Shown in pieces: positions 1 to 12,600 of a stretch of 64,000 bases of DNA (position 1 is the first letter of the stretch; each line of letters starts with the position of its first letter). This stretch comes from Proteles cristata cristata (lineage: Eukaryota > Chordata > Mammalia > Carnivora > Hyaenidae): NCBI GenBank assembly GCA_017311185.1, contig JAESUZ010000424.1, positions 186,001-250,000 of the forward strand. The letters are read 5' to 3'. The position numbers and the translations under genes were made by a program. Below the pieces are notes generated by a model. That model saw only the letters and a program-made list of their open reading frames with translations. It searched no databases and had not been told where the DNA came from.

Positions 1-138
1 TCTCAGGAACATATTTCCCTTTATTTTCTTCTGTTATGAAAGGAAAATAAATAGTACAGACTTTAGTTAGCTTTTTAATTTTTCCCTTTAGTTTTTGGTG
101 TGCGATTGCTCAAACCTTTCTTTTATTTTAAGTTTTTT

Positions 139-326
139 AAAATTTATTTTTGAGAGAGAGAGAGAGTAAGTGAGCTAGGGATAGGGAGAAAGAGAGAGAA
201 TCTCAAGCAGGCTCTACACTGTCAGTGCAGAGCCCCATGTAAAGCTTGAAGCCACAAACCATGAGATCATGACCTGAGCTGAAATCAAGAGTCAGACGTT
301 CAACCAACTGAGGTATGCAGGCACCC
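139..326 (-). repeat. Carnivore tRNA-derived SINE
   Basis: Reverse copy: A/T-rich tail at the left, GA-rich middle, then the tRNA-related head ending in 'GGCACCCC'. It is diverged from the other copies and I see no clear target duplication. Confidence 0.85.
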
Positions 327-357
327 CTTGCTCCTCCCTTTCTAAAAGTGATTTAAG

Positions 358-566
358 GGGCACCTGGGTGGCTCAGTCAGTTGAGCATCTGACTTCAGCT
401 CAGGTCATGATCTCACGGTTAGTGGGTTCGAGCTCCACGTCAGGCTCTGTGCTGACATCCAGCTCAGAGCCTGGAACCTGTTTCAGATCCGGTATCTCCC
501 TCTCTCTCTGACCCTCCCCTGCTTACACTGTCTCTATCTCTCAGAAATAAATAAAAATAAATAAAT
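358..566 (+). repeat. Carnivore tRNA-derived SINE with perfect TSD
   Basis: Forward, full-length copy from GGGGCACCTGGGTGGCTCAG to an AAATAAATAAA tail. It is flanked by a perfect 14-bp direct repeat AAAAGTGATTTAAG at 344-357 and 567-580, the mark of L1-driven insertion. Confidence 0.93.
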
Positions 567-798
567 AAAAGTGATTTAAGCTAATTTAAAAACTGAGTTT
601 TAGGAAATGTGTTTTCCTCAATTTTCAATCTTAGTATATAGTAAAGGTATATTTTTTATACATTGCCTCATCAGTTTCATACAGCCACCTGGATTCTTAT
701 GTACCTTGATATGTTCTTAAATTTAGTACCTTATTGTTGACTAATTCTAGTTTTATCTCTTTTGCTAGATTTAAACTTTTAATATCTTATATATATCT

Positions 799-1009
799 TT
801 TAAATGTTTATTTATTTTGAGAGAGAGTGTGCGTGTGAATCGGGGAGGGGGGCGCAGAGAATAAGGGAGACAGAATCCCAAGCAGGCTTTATGCCATCAG
901 CAGTCAGCACAGAGCCCGAGGTGGGGCTCAGTCTCATGAATTGTGAGATCATGACCTGAGCTGAAATCAAAAGTCAGTCACTTAACTGACTGAGGCACCC
1001 AGGAGCCCC
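799..1009 (-). repeat. Carnivore tRNA-derived SINE
   Basis: Reverse copy ending in CCAGGAGCCCC. A shared ATATCTTA-type flank (782-791 and about 1013-1022) is a likely target duplication. Confidence 0.88.
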
Positions 1010-3870
1010 TTCATATCTTATATTTGAATAACATTGTGCTGGGCATGTCAGAGAAGCTCAATAAATAGAATGGTGGTTGACTTTGGTGAGATTAATGAGC
1101 TATACTAAAAACAGTTTCTTAAAATATGTAACACTTCTTAAATCAGATCAAAAATACAGAATTAATTTCCTTACTGCATAGAAAAGGAATTATACCACTA
1201 TTACCTTTGCTTCCTATTGAAACATCAACCCTCCACATTTTTGATGGTATAATATTTGAAAGTTAAAACAATTGAAAGAAGGTAATTGTTCAAATTAATT
1301 TCATGTCAAATACTAAATCACCATGTATAGGCTACGTTTTCAAAAATCTTGCCTTATTCTGGCCTTTGTGTTTTCATATCTGGTATATTTATATCCCCAT
1401 GATAATTGAATTCACTTCAATCAATGGAAGTTGATTTATGTAATTAACTGTACCATTTCATTTGGATATTTGAAACTACCTGGGGGTTACCTTTGAATAC
1501 AAGGCCCAATGTTGACTGTTTTCAGTGGAAGAATTAGTAATAGAAAACCAGGAAGCTGGCGGTTCTTTGAAATGCAGGAACTAGATGTTGCACTATAAAG
1601 TATTGTTCAATGTACTTATGAGAGGAAATGTATGTATATGTTAATATTAATTGGGTCCTTTTATCTCTGCTGTCAGGAAAGTTGCTGTGCTGATTTTGGT
1701 AAGAAGTAAGCATTGAAACTCATTCTTAAAGAAGCTTTGAAAGAACATTTGGTCTGCAGAGTGTTTATATAATTTAGTTTTGTTAGGAATAAAAACGAAT
1801 TTATTCTTTATGTATGCGGTTGCTCTCTGAAATCATATTTTAGCATTTTTGCTGTGGAAAAAACACCAGTGTTTGAAATTTGCCTTGTGAAATTTATAGG
1901 TAGTAATAACATTTATTACAAATTATATTATGGTCTTTAAGAAAAGTGAACTATAGAAAACAGCAACAGGTAAACACATAGATTTTTTTCTGTTTTCCTT
2001 GGTAATACACGTTTTGTTTTGTTAGTTGCAGAGTAACTCATTTGTAACTGTGGGTAGTTGGGGTTTAAAGACTTAATTAGCTCTTGTGTGAAGTTATAAA
2101 TGGGACTGTTCTTCATTCATTGAAGAAATATAGCTGTGACAAGACAGATCCATGCTTGGTGTCTAGGAGCTTGTAATGGTGGTCTGGGGTCACCAAAAGC
2201 AAAGTGTCTGAACTTCCCCTTGAACTCTGACCTGCCAACTGTTCTTTTTCTGCAGTGACCAAATCATTCTTGGCTCTGGCTAGAAAATCTTCCTTTGACG
2301 TCTCCTCAAGTTTATCCTTAAGCAGTTCAAATAGGGGCAAGACATTCTTTCCAGAAATTACTGCTTGGTTTCAGATGCATGGATTTTCTGTATCTGATCA
2401 CATTCTTGGACTCAAAAGTTTTTCTGCCTTACAAGTCAGTGCATCTTACTTTACTGACAAGACTACTTGGCATGGTTGTGAGTGCCAACCATTGGGTACC
2501 ATATTTATAAATGTCTTGGTTATGCTCATGGGTTTATATTTATGATAAAAATCATAGCAAGACGGGGTTGCAAAGTCGAGCTATCTTAAGTTGGGAAGTT
2601 CCTCTATCACGGCAGTTAATTAACATGCTCCCAACAGGGAGATGTTCAAGACCCTGGGCTGGAGTTATTTTTCATCCCTTTAGAAGATGTCTCTTGAGTG
2701 ATTAGCTAATAATCTCTAATATCAGGACCCGATTTTACACTGAATGACATTTGTTCCACTTTTCTCTAAGTATTTCTCCATAGGAAAGGAACAAGATTTT
2801 GAAGTTTTCACATTATAATATTTTGGCACAAGAGAAAAGCAAAGAGGAAATACATGCAGTATTAAGTGAGGTTTCTTATGTTTGCTGGTGAACCTAACTC
2901 TTCTACATTTTCCCCCTGTTCAGCAAAAATAAGCACAACTATGATAATGACAGGTGCCCTCAATATGATCCCCCATTTGAGACCTGGGCACTTGACCCTC
3001 ATTTCTGCAGCTGGGGTCATGGCTTCCTGCAGGGCTGTGTGTGTCTGTTGCTGGGAGTCAGCGGGAACAGGTGGATGTGAGCTGAGGGGAGCTCCGTATT
3101 ATGTATTGTTCCTAAACATCTTCAATCCCAGAGATCAGATCTTGGTAAGGGTAGTGACAGGCAACGAAATAGTTTTCTTCTAAATAAATACCCGTTAAAC
3201 TAAATCAGACCCCCCCACCCCCCAAGGAGGATTACAAGCTGGAGTTTTTATTGTTTTGTATTTGGTCCTGGTGCCCAGGAAGTCCATGTGGAACAACAGC
3301 ACCTAAAAGGTAACAAAAAAAGTAAATATTTGCATTTGCTACTTTCACAAAGCAAAAATTATCATATTAGTTAGGGTTCTCTTCATACCTCTAATTGATA
3401 CTGGTTTTCTGTTTACTCAGACCTTGCTTTTCTGAAACAACAAGTAATTAAGGCATAGGATCATCCCCAAGCTGTTGATTATCACTGTAAACAGACTCTG
3501 ATTAAAGAAGCACTATTTTTTCAGTTGTGTGTGATATGATACTGAAATTTTGGTCCTAAACAAGGAGTGACTCGGCTCACCAAGTGAGGCAGTATGGTCT
3601 GGAGAGGCTCAATGTGAAAATATAACCATGCTAATAAGCAGCCGACCGCAAAGCCCAATGCTAGAAGGACTTACTAGAAGGAACGCTATGAAAAGCACTT
3701 AAAACTTGAATTCTATATTTCTACTCAGAGTTCCTGAGCCTTAAGTTATGTTTGGGAGAAGAATCTTGTAAAACACTGCAGCATTATATACAAGAAATGG
3801 GTGTCATGGTCCAAGCAGCATCATTTGTTCAAGCTACCAGCATCTAGAATGGAAGAAAAGTTCCTATGGT

Positions 3871-4086
3871 GGGGCGCCTGGGTGGCTTAGTCAGTTAAGC
3901 GTCTGACTTTCGCTTAGGTCATGATCTCACGGTTCGTGGGTTCGAGCCCCGCGTCGGGCTCTGTGCTGACTGCTAGCTCGGAGCCTGGAGCCTGTTTCAG
4001 TCTGTGACTCCCTCTCTCTCTGACCCTCCCCTGCTCACGCTGTCTCTCTCTCTCCTAGAAATAAATAAAACAATAAAAAAAAAAAA
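3871..4086 (+). repeat. Carnivore tRNA-derived SINE with perfect TSD
   Basis: Forward, full-length copy close to consensus (GGGGCGCCTGGGTGGCTTAG, CT-rich body, AATAAATAAAAC tail). It is flanked by AAGAAAAGTTCCTATGG at 3853-3869 and 4087-4103. Low divergence suggests a fairly recent insertion. Confidence 0.95.
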
Positions 4087-5502
4087 AAGAAAAGTTCCTA
4101 TGGGGAAAGCAGCATATGAAAGCATATTAAAGATGTCCCAGCACTGCAATGGTAAAGTGATCAGCATCATTTCAGATGATTCCAGTGATATCAAAACTTC
4201 TGTAGTCTTTTGTATGCCATGGTATTAGATTGTACATGTAGAATTCCTATTAAGACAACACTTCGGTAACTTTAAGCATGTTGTATGCTTCGGGTCCCAG
4301 TGGCAGAGATCACTCACTTAGGCCACGCGTTTTGCTGAGAGCCGGATGGTGCCTGCAAGATCATCTAGCCACCTGCCTCATGTTGTTCATAGGCGAAGAG
4401 GCAGCCAGCATGGCTGGTGGTTCATCAATGTCATCCAACCAGCCAGTATGTGGGAGTCAGGATCAGAAGTGTGGCTTCCCTAGTGTCACAGCTCTTTTAG
4501 AATTTGCCTAGCAGGTTTTCTGGTCCTTACCAGAAGACTCCCCTCCCCCCCCCCCAAAAATAAAGAAATGTGGCTCCCCAAATCCAGGACAACACTACTT
4601 CTCTGGACATAAGTCAAAGTGTCACCAAGGAAAATGAGAAATAGTGGAAAGGTGTTCCTGAGATTCTCTTTCTGTTGGCGTGCGCCTCTCCTTTGCCCCT
4701 CTGCAAAAGTTCCTAATTCTTAAACTTGCACTTGAGAGGTATTGTAAGGAAAGACATGTAGAAGGTGCATTTAGCATGTAGCATCCCTCCTCCTCTGGTC
4801 TCCGCCTGTAGAAATTGGATGTTCCGTTCAGTGTATGCTTTCCTCGGAATGCATCAGCTTTCTGTATCCTCCTCTGCAATTTTTCCTGCCTTTCCTCCTT
4901 CCTCTTCTTTGAGCTTTGGCAGATGAGACTTTCAGAAAATGCATGCGTCTTTTTTCAGCTCTTGCTGCACAATTTCAACCCATGGAAATGGGGGCAAAAG
5001 CAACAGCCGATACCACGTTATTTGGAGCTTTTAAGATAATTTCTTTTTGAGGGGAGGCAGCTCAAATGATTGTTGAATGAATATATTTTTAGTTCCTTTT
5101 TATTATGAGTTTACTCTTCTGTTATGATTTTTAAAATTATGATAGACTCCAGAATAAAAGTACTGTTTTGGTCTTGCAGACACAGACGTTGTGTTTTCAA
5201 GATGAAAAGACCCATAGGAAAAGTATAGAACGAGAGCTTTATTTACATTTCTTCAGTCACCTAGTCTCCAAAATGTACTTTCTCCAGGTTCCTCTGCTCC
5301 TGTTTGAGTTGTTATGGTTCTTCACTTTACCCAATCTTGACAAAATGGAACCCATCTGTGATCCCTGGGTCTTCTTTCCTCCATTACTGATGGTCAAATT
5401 CCATCTGTCTGTTTTTCCCATTCTTTCTTCAACCAGGATTTCTATATGGAAATAGCTTAAGGGTAGCAAAATGGAGGCTTTGCCATTTTATAAAAGGGTT
5501 TA

Positions 5503-5535
5503 TAAATAAAAAGAGGGTTTGCCTCTTTTTATTTA
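5503..5535. repeat. Perfect 14-bp inverted repeat with 5-base loop
   Basis: TAAATAAAAAGAGG at 5503-5516 pairs perfectly with CCTCTTTTTATTTA at 5522-5535 around a GTTTG loop. It lies just left of the L1 3' end at 5541-6054. Confidence 0.8.
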
Positions 5536-5540
5536 GCTTG

Positions 5541-6054
5541 TTTGTTTGCCTTTTTTTGTTTTGTTTTTTTTTGTATTTTATTTTATTTTATTTTTTTTAC
5601 AAATATTTTATTGTCAAATTAGTTTCCACATAACACCCAGTGCTCATCCCCACAAGTGTCCTCCTCCATGCCCATCCCTCCTCCCCCCCACATCCACCAG
5701 TCCTCAGTTTTTGTCAGCATTCAAGAGTCTCTCATGGTTTGCCTCTCTCCCTTTCCCCCACCATTTCCGCCCTTCTTCTCCCCCTTGGTCCTCTGTTAAG
5801 TTCCTCCTAATCCTCCTATACGTGCACACATATGATATTTGTCCTTCTCTGCCTGACTTATTTCGCTCAGCATAACACCCTCAAGGTCCATCCATGTTGC
5901 TACACATGGCCAGATTTCATTCTTTCTCATTGCCATGTAGTATTCCATTGTATAGATAAACCACATCTTCTAGATCCATTCATCTGTTGATGGACACTTA
6001 GGCTCTTTCCATGTTTTAGCTATTGTGGAGAGTGCTGCTATGAACATTGGTTTA
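5541..6054 (-). mobile_element. LINE-1 3' end, 5'-truncated
   Basis: Reverse copy: T-rich tail at the left, then the carnivore L1 3' UTR (ACACCCAGTGCTCATCCC region) and the end of ORF2 (minus-strand reading typical of '...STIAK.WK.P.CPSTDEW'). Only about 0.5 kb is present, so it is inactive. A short TAGCTTG flank on both sides may be the target duplication. Confidence 0.85.
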
Positions 6055-6069
6055 AGTAGCTTGGGTGAC

Positions 6070-6470
6070 TCCCTGTTTCCACCTCTCTATCAAATCCTTT
6101 ATCTCCTCACACCCAGGATGCTGACTTCCGTCTTTCCCCATCCCAATCCTTTATGCATACAACTCTGGCATAACCGTCCTAAACAGAATTTTAACCAACA
6201 TACTCTTCAGTGACTCCGTAATGCCCACAAGGGTCAGCTGTCTTCGGTGGACACCCATGCTTCAGCCTCCACATGCCTTTCAGAGATTCATCAGTCATGT
6301 TTCCTCACAGCTGTAGCATGAGACGGGCTCTTTCTGGAATCCCAACCTCTCTGCTTTGTTCATGATGTTTTCCCCACGTTATCCTATTTGAATCTTATTC
6401 TTCTTCAAGGCTTGACTTAAGCCCTACCGTCTCCAAGAGGTTTTCTTTGATCATCAGGTATCATAAAATT
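6070..6470 (+). repeat. Old L2-like fragment
   Basis: Degenerate text resembling L2 3' sequence, with phrases such as 'cttgactTAAGCCCTACC...CCAAGAGGTTTTC'. Recognised by general pattern only; the ends are approximate. Confidence 0.4.
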
Positions 6471-7404
6471 GGCCTTCATCTGGTCTAAGCCATCATCAGA
6501 CACAAGACTTATCACTGTTTTGTTCACCAGTAAGATAGGAAAACAGCTGTCTTCAAATTAGGACGCATTGCTTTTCTAGAATTTTGATTTAATTGAAAAA
6601 AGTGTGCTGAGCCTTACTTACACATAGATAAAAACATCACCTGTCATCCTGGTGCATCCATACAAACATAAGTGCAATGAATTGGCTAAGAAATTTCTAA
6701 AACTTCTTCATGACAAGGTGTGACCCTTCTGGGATTCTTTCCATCCACCGTCATTCATTCTTGTAAGTTGTGATGTTGATGTTTTCTCCATCTTCCCAGA
6801 AGGTGTCAGTGGAAGATTTTCAGAAAACAACCAGGACACACCTTCCTTCCTCAAATGCATCTTCAGTGGCATATTAACTAACGTCAGGTGCTCTATGGAC
6901 TTGTCATTCCACCGGGAGTCACTAGTGAGTCTGCACAAAGTCTGGTAATGACAACCATGTCATGATGGTTACCAACCAACGGCAGTTATAAGGGTACATA
7001 TCAGATGCAACCAATTTCAATACAGTAAAAAGCTCAAAGAAGATGCAACTCACAGTGGATGACATATGGCCCTTTCTCATCCCACTGAACCCATTTGCCA
7101 TTTTTATATGCTGCCCACTGTATCATTGTTTAGGAGGCCATTAAACTGATAAATGCATGTGATTCTGCTGCTCTCAGTAACGCATTCTTTGAGACGGAAA
7201 TCTATGAAAAATGTGTAGATAGTAACTGATAAAACTTGGATCCATTCTTTCTTGGGACCTACTCAGAAATCAAGACCAAAATTCCCAAATAGCTCCAGAC
7301 TGGAGTTTGTGGGTTAGATTAGATCCCTTGGGAATCTGTCCCCTACCTTGCTTGTTGTCACTGGTTGTGACTATAATATGTTTGCAAATAAGAAATAATG
7401 TCGC

Positions 7405-7600
7405 ATTTTTCATTTCTGAAGATCCAGGAATTTTACATATATTTAAGTCATCACAAGTTTCTTAGGCAGGTGGGTTTATTTCTAATGTGCAGTTTAGGAA
7501 ACAAAAGCTCTGATGTCCTCTTGCTACAAGGGTACGGAGCTGGGATTTAAATCCCAGTCTGTCCGATCTCAGTGCTTATACTCTTCTATATTGCCACATG
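7405..7600 (+). repeat. MIR-like relic
   Basis: It shows the MIR core order: a 'TTTAGGAAACAAAAGCTC' stretch, then an 'AGCTGGGATTTAAATCCCAG' stretch. Diverged; boundaries approximate. Confidence 0.5.
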
Positions 7601-9330
7601 GTGTAAGTTGTACACGTAAGGGACACAAGGCCCGAGGTAGGTGACTCTCCGTAATTCAGGGGCAGAGTAATAAATACATAATTATAAATAGGATATCATT
7701 ACAAATTGTGAAATGTGCCCTTAAAAAAGAAAATAAGGTGCAAGCTTCACCTGGATCTGTATTCTGAATTATTGCTTACATTCCTGAACACTCCGCCCCT
7801 GAATTATGGAGTGTACATCTCACAACCGGTGAAAAGCCGTCATTCCTGCCTTTGTTGAGGGAAGATATTAAACAAACATCATAGTAATAACTATAGCTAA
7901 CAGTTCTCAGTTAGCTTCCTTCGTTGGAGGGGATCCCTTAAGACACCTGGCTCTGCCTCGCCCAAAGGGCACCCTGTGAATTCAGCCACAGGGGTTGGAA
8001 GACTTTGCAGTTTGCCGCGAAGCTTTGAGAGAACCATGGTTATGCCTGCCAAACACAAAATGAGTGCCATCAGCCATCTGCAGGAATTTTTCCAGAAAGT
8101 AACTCTTCCCAAGGGATAATCTTGCAAATGGGCTGCTGGCATGAAAATAGTGCCTGACACACCATTGGGGAAGCGCCATGGAATGTAACTAATGAAAGAT
8201 AAGCAGACATCTAATGAAGCGTAACCTCTGGTTAGAGGTTGTATGTTGACGGAGGATTCTCGGGACTGACACTAAGAGGCTGAGCAAAAAGGATGAGAAA
8301 ACACTGCTATTTGCTGCTGACCTTTCAACCCTGCACAGAGGAGAATGATTTCTAGTCTAGACACTATCTTCATTCATAATTAGAACAGGAAACAGCCACT
8401 CACCAATACCCAGAAGACAATTTAAAAAATGTTCTGTAAACAAACTCCAACTACCTCTGCTTGAGTTCTTTGCTTACCAAATAATATTTAGATCTAAGTG
8501 TTGTCTCTTGCATTAAGCCTATGGAGGCCCCACCCGAGTACTGGTGTTGACCAGGCGAATCTTCTGAGTTCAGATACCAAATTAGCATCCAAATCAGCAG
8601 TAGGTGTTTCAAACCAAATTAGCATCTTGGTTTTCCAGTCAGTCTTGTAAGGTTAGTTAGCAGAATATTGGTAAGATGTGCCCCCTATTTCCTGATTATC
8701 CTTGGGATTTGAGCTCCTGAGACTTGAACTCCAAGGACTAAATCCTGAATTTAACAATGCCCAGCCTTACATGTCCAGTTCTTTATTCATCCCGACGAGA
8801 GAAATTGAACCTCTCAAATCACGTTGGCCATAGTTTCCCATTCATGTCTTCACATTAAGGATGATCAAGATGTTTAGTCACATAGAATAAATTACCTTGG
8901 TTTATTTATATGTGCAACTGCGTGAGCAAAAGTAATTTATGGACATCATTTGCCATTTGCATATGAAATAGTCTTCTGTTCTTTAGGGGGAAAAATGGCT
9001 CCTCTGGGTCACAATTAGCCTATCTGACAATTAGTCACAATTAGTCACAATGTTGGCAGTTAATCGTGCACACAAAGTTGTTTAGTCCACGTAATACTGA
9101 GCTTCTTGACTTGAGCAATTCATTCAGAGTGGCTTTCTCTGCTTTCTATTCTGATATGGTTTAAAGTTTCTCACTGTTCAAGGAAATCATTGAAATACAT
9201 CTGTTGACTCCAAGCTTGCTGTTGGGCAGCGCATGGAATTCAACGAACATTAGAAGTGATGTAACCAAGCAGTTCAAATGCTTCGATTGGTTGATCAAAC
9301 ACAAGTGAGAGGCACAGTGCACTGTACGGA

Positions 9331-9338
9331 TGTAAACA
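9331..9338 (+). promoter_or_regulatory. Forkhead-type motif upstream of exon 1
   Basis: TGTAAACA matches the core forkhead site (RYMAAYA; reverse TGTTTACA) and lies 276 bp upstream of the initiator ATG. FOXJ1, a forkhead factor, drives motile-cilia genes including dynein arm genes. Such 7-8 bp matches are common by chance, so this is only suggestive. Others occur at 8436-8442 and, on the opposite strand, at 9786-9796. Confidence 0.25.
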
Positions 9339-9530
9339 GTATTGCCCTAACGACCCAGGCTTCGGAGCAGAGGAGAAGCCCAAAGGGGGAGACTTTAGGA
9401 GGAAAACTTGAATAGTATAGGTGCACTTTTAATTTTTATTCTGTGCATATGGTGAATAATACATGCCAAGTGGAAATGTGAAGGTGAAGTTCTGGTCCTC
9501 CAGAGCAGAGTTCACTTGAAAGCCTGTTGG

Positions 9531-9608
9531 ATGAGGGGCAGGCTTCCAGGAGGTGCAGGGTCATTTAGGGAGAGGTCTGGCCCCTGGGTACGTGGAACAG
9601 ATAGATAG
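9531..9608 (+). other. Possible upstream ORF in the DNAH5 5' leader
   Basis: An ATG opens a 26-codon frame (25 residues plus TAG) that ends 5 bases before the DNAH5 initiator. If transcription starts upstream of 9531 it would be a short uORF that could lower initiation at the main ATG. The transcription start is not visible in the sequence, and no TATA box is evident. Confidence 0.3.
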
Positions 9609-9613
9609 CTGCG

Positions 9614-9670
9614 ATGTTTCGGATCGGGAGGAGACAGCTCTGGAAGCAGAGCGTTACCCGCGTTCTGACG
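9614..9670 (+). CDS. DNAH5: DNAH5 coding exon 1 (residues 1-19)
   Basis: This short exon holds the initiator codon and 19 codons reading [19 protein letters not shown]. It ends at a strong donor (ACG|GTAAGG) in phase 0 and joins exon 2, which starts [10 protein letters not shown]. It was found by looking for the expected DNAH5 N-terminus; the ORF is too short to stand out otherwise. G at -3 gives a fair Kozak context, although +4 is T. Residue 12 is Gln, where I recall His in human. Intron 1 is 12.4 kb. Confidence 0.93.
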
Positions 9671-12600
9671 GTAAGGAGCTGCTCTCTGTGAACTTGCATG
9701 TGGGTCTTGGATTATCATCTTTCACACTGTGGAAAAGTACCTAGAAACATTTTAAACTTATATCGTGATGAATTTGTGAGAAACGTGTTTGTTTACTAAT
9801 TTGGGGGTAGCTCATAATGTTACATGTTGATGTTTCAAATACAAAAAAAAGGGACTGTATCTTTTGGCTGCTGCCTGCATTATAACTACCTGTAGAAATA
9901 CATGCATGCATTGGCGGGAGGGTGGGGGGGAAACAATGCTTGTCTGAGGGAGAAAAACACATTCAGGGGGTTTTGGTGACTTTGCGTTCTTTCAGACCTG
10001 GATGCTGATGCTGGTGATGGGAGAGGGTTAAGGCAGATTCTAGAGTGCGGGTTTTCTAGGCTCTTTGGAATCAATTCCCTGTCCTGTAGGCCTGGAAATG
10101 AGGTCACACAAGGATGCGCCTTTGGAGTCACATTGAAGAATGAGCTTCCAGGGAAGAGGGCTCAGCTCAGCAGTTTTTTATTATGCAAATGCAGAGAGCG
10201 GTTTGGAAACTCTTCCTTTGCCAATTAATGTCAGGAGAAAATGGAGGTCGCTCTAGGACCCGGTTCTTCTATTTTTTTTTTTTTTTAAATTTTTTTAAAT
10301 CTTTTATTTATTTCTGGGGGGGAGAGAGAGAGAGAGAGAGACAGAGAGAGAGCAGGAGAGAGTCAGAGAGAGAAGGAGTGACAGACTCTGAAACAGGCTC
10401 CAGGCTCCGAGCCGGCAGTCAGCACAGAGCCCGACGCGGGGCTCGAACCCACGAACCGCGAGATCATGACCTAAGCGAAAGTCGGACGCTTAACCGACTA
10501 AGCCACCCAGGCGCCCCTAGGACCCGGTTCTTCTAGACAAGCCCTGGAACTTGTTTGCCTGCAAGCACCCCTTTTTTTTTTTAAAGACCAGATGCCAGCA
10601 GCGCCTCCTCTGAGAAGCCCTCCCAGCACTTTGCCTCTGCATCTGCTAGCACCCTGGTCACATCGCTGCAGTGAAATGACATTTGTCTACATATCCCCTT
10701 TCCTCACTAGATTGTGAGTCCCCGGAGGACAGGGATGACAGACAGCCTTCTCCTAGCACAAGCCTGGTGCTGGTACACCTTCATTTTATGCTTGGTTAAC
10801 AAAGCGAATGAATTAAACTTCTCACCGAATACCTCACTACTGAGTCTTTAATGTTAAAATCAACGATAAAAATCTTGACTATGACTAATGAATTATATTC
10901 TTCTTCGCCATGAGCTACTGTTTGGGACTAAGCTTTTTTTAGGGGGTTCATTTATATATCCCGGGGGCTGGTTCTGTTTGCCCCTCTGAAGAATGAGATG
11001 AGAAGAATTTCCTCAAGTTTCTTCTGCCGTTTTGGAACATCTTAGGAGGCCTGAAGACAGCAGCACTCCTGAAACGACAAATGTATCTGGAAGGCTGTGG
11101 TTCAAAGCCACTTTTGCTGGCTGTAAGTGGGGTCTCCCCAGAGGGAGCACACAGCTCTTCTTAAAATTGAAGGTGTTTATGCTGGAGATGAACCTGAATT
11201 CTATCCCGGCAGGAGATGTGCTGATGTGTACAGAGCTGAGAACAACACAGTGACCCCTGGTGGCAAAACGAATAAAAACCGGAGCCACCTGGGAAAAAGG
11301 AACTCAGGCTCACGGAAGCAGTGGCGTGGTTAGTGCCAAATTCCGAAGCAACTTTGCTGCTAAAGCCATTGTGATGCTGTACGCCCCCCCACAAGGATTT
11401 AAACTAATTGAAAAGTAAATAAATAAAGGTGTAGATTAAAGAAAGAGAGAGAGAATTACCTCAGTAACTTTGCAATGTCTTGTGTAAATAATCACACATT
11501 TTCTATATAATGCACTAATATGACACTTCATTAAATTACAACTTTGTGACCTAAATAATCAATGACAAAGTTTCCAAAGCTATTTAACATAAAACCTATA
11601 GTTCTCCATGTCCATAACCTTGGCCTGTAACTATCACTGCAATGATGCTGTATTTGAACCAGGTTATTGTAATATAAAAATTGATTTGATCCAGATTATA
11701 CCTAGAATTAAAACCGAAAGTACCAGAAGCTTCTGGGGTTGGAAAGGTGACACCGTACATCCTTTCTGTTGTCTAATAAACGCAAATGCTTTTCAATGAA
11801 AAGACATGAAATAATTCTGTGTATATTCACCCACTTACTTGCAAAAATATGGCCCAAATATGTCTGCCTTCTTTCTGCTTTTCTTATGGAGGAACAATGC
11901 TTAGTGCTGACTTAGTACAACAGACATGAGTTCCAGACTTGGGGATTCTGTTTTCCTTTCCTTCCCTAAAATGAAACTGAAATAACATTTTTGCTGGTTG
12001 ACTTTGTTGACTTTTAGACAAAAAAGCTTGTAAGCTTTATGACTTCAAGCTTTATGACTTGTAAGCTCTGGACTTCAATTTAGCTAATTGCAAAGCTGAT
12101 TTTCAACTGGAGAACAGTTCTCTCCCACACTCCAGGGATATATGTTGTTCATGTTTTGCACTTATGTACTTGTGCTGCAGAATATCATTGCTCACTGCGT
12201 TTCAGATGGCTAGGCTTCCCTACACAGTGATTCTTGAGGGCATGGAGACTGTGGGGGATGAGAGGACTCAGGTGCCTCTGGGGAGGCACAGAGCCTTCCC
12301 CTGCTGAGAAGCTCTGCTGGGAGGCTGCCATTGTTCCCTTGGGAGTGCGTGGGGAGAAACCAAGACAGAAAAGAACCTTTGCTCTCAGATATCTTTTGAA
12401 AGCTTAAAGGGTGTGGGTTTTGTTTTCCTGGGGCAGAACAGCCAATCAGGCTTCCGTGTCCTCTGTTCATCAGGCCCAGGCATGTTTGGCTGGTGAACAC
12501 ATTTCATATATACAATACAGTAGACAAAATGAAAACAATTCCCCTGCAGAGGGGAGGTGAGTGGCTCTAGGATTTAGCTGGGGAGGCGGGAGGAGACAGC

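Larger units (their letters stand above)
1..9530. other. Intergenic DNA upstream of DNAH5
   Basis: I see no gene here. Named repeats are listed separately: SINEs at 139-326, 358-566, 799-1009 and 3871-4086, an L1 3' end near 5541-6054, L2 and MIR relics at 6070-6470 and 7405-7600. The stretches 1010-3850, 4104-5500, 6600-7400 and 7600-9300 look mostly unique and AT-rich, with only short ORFs lacking recognisable motifs. An odd 75-codon minus ORF at 2113-2340 is treated in the findings. Confidence 0.7.
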
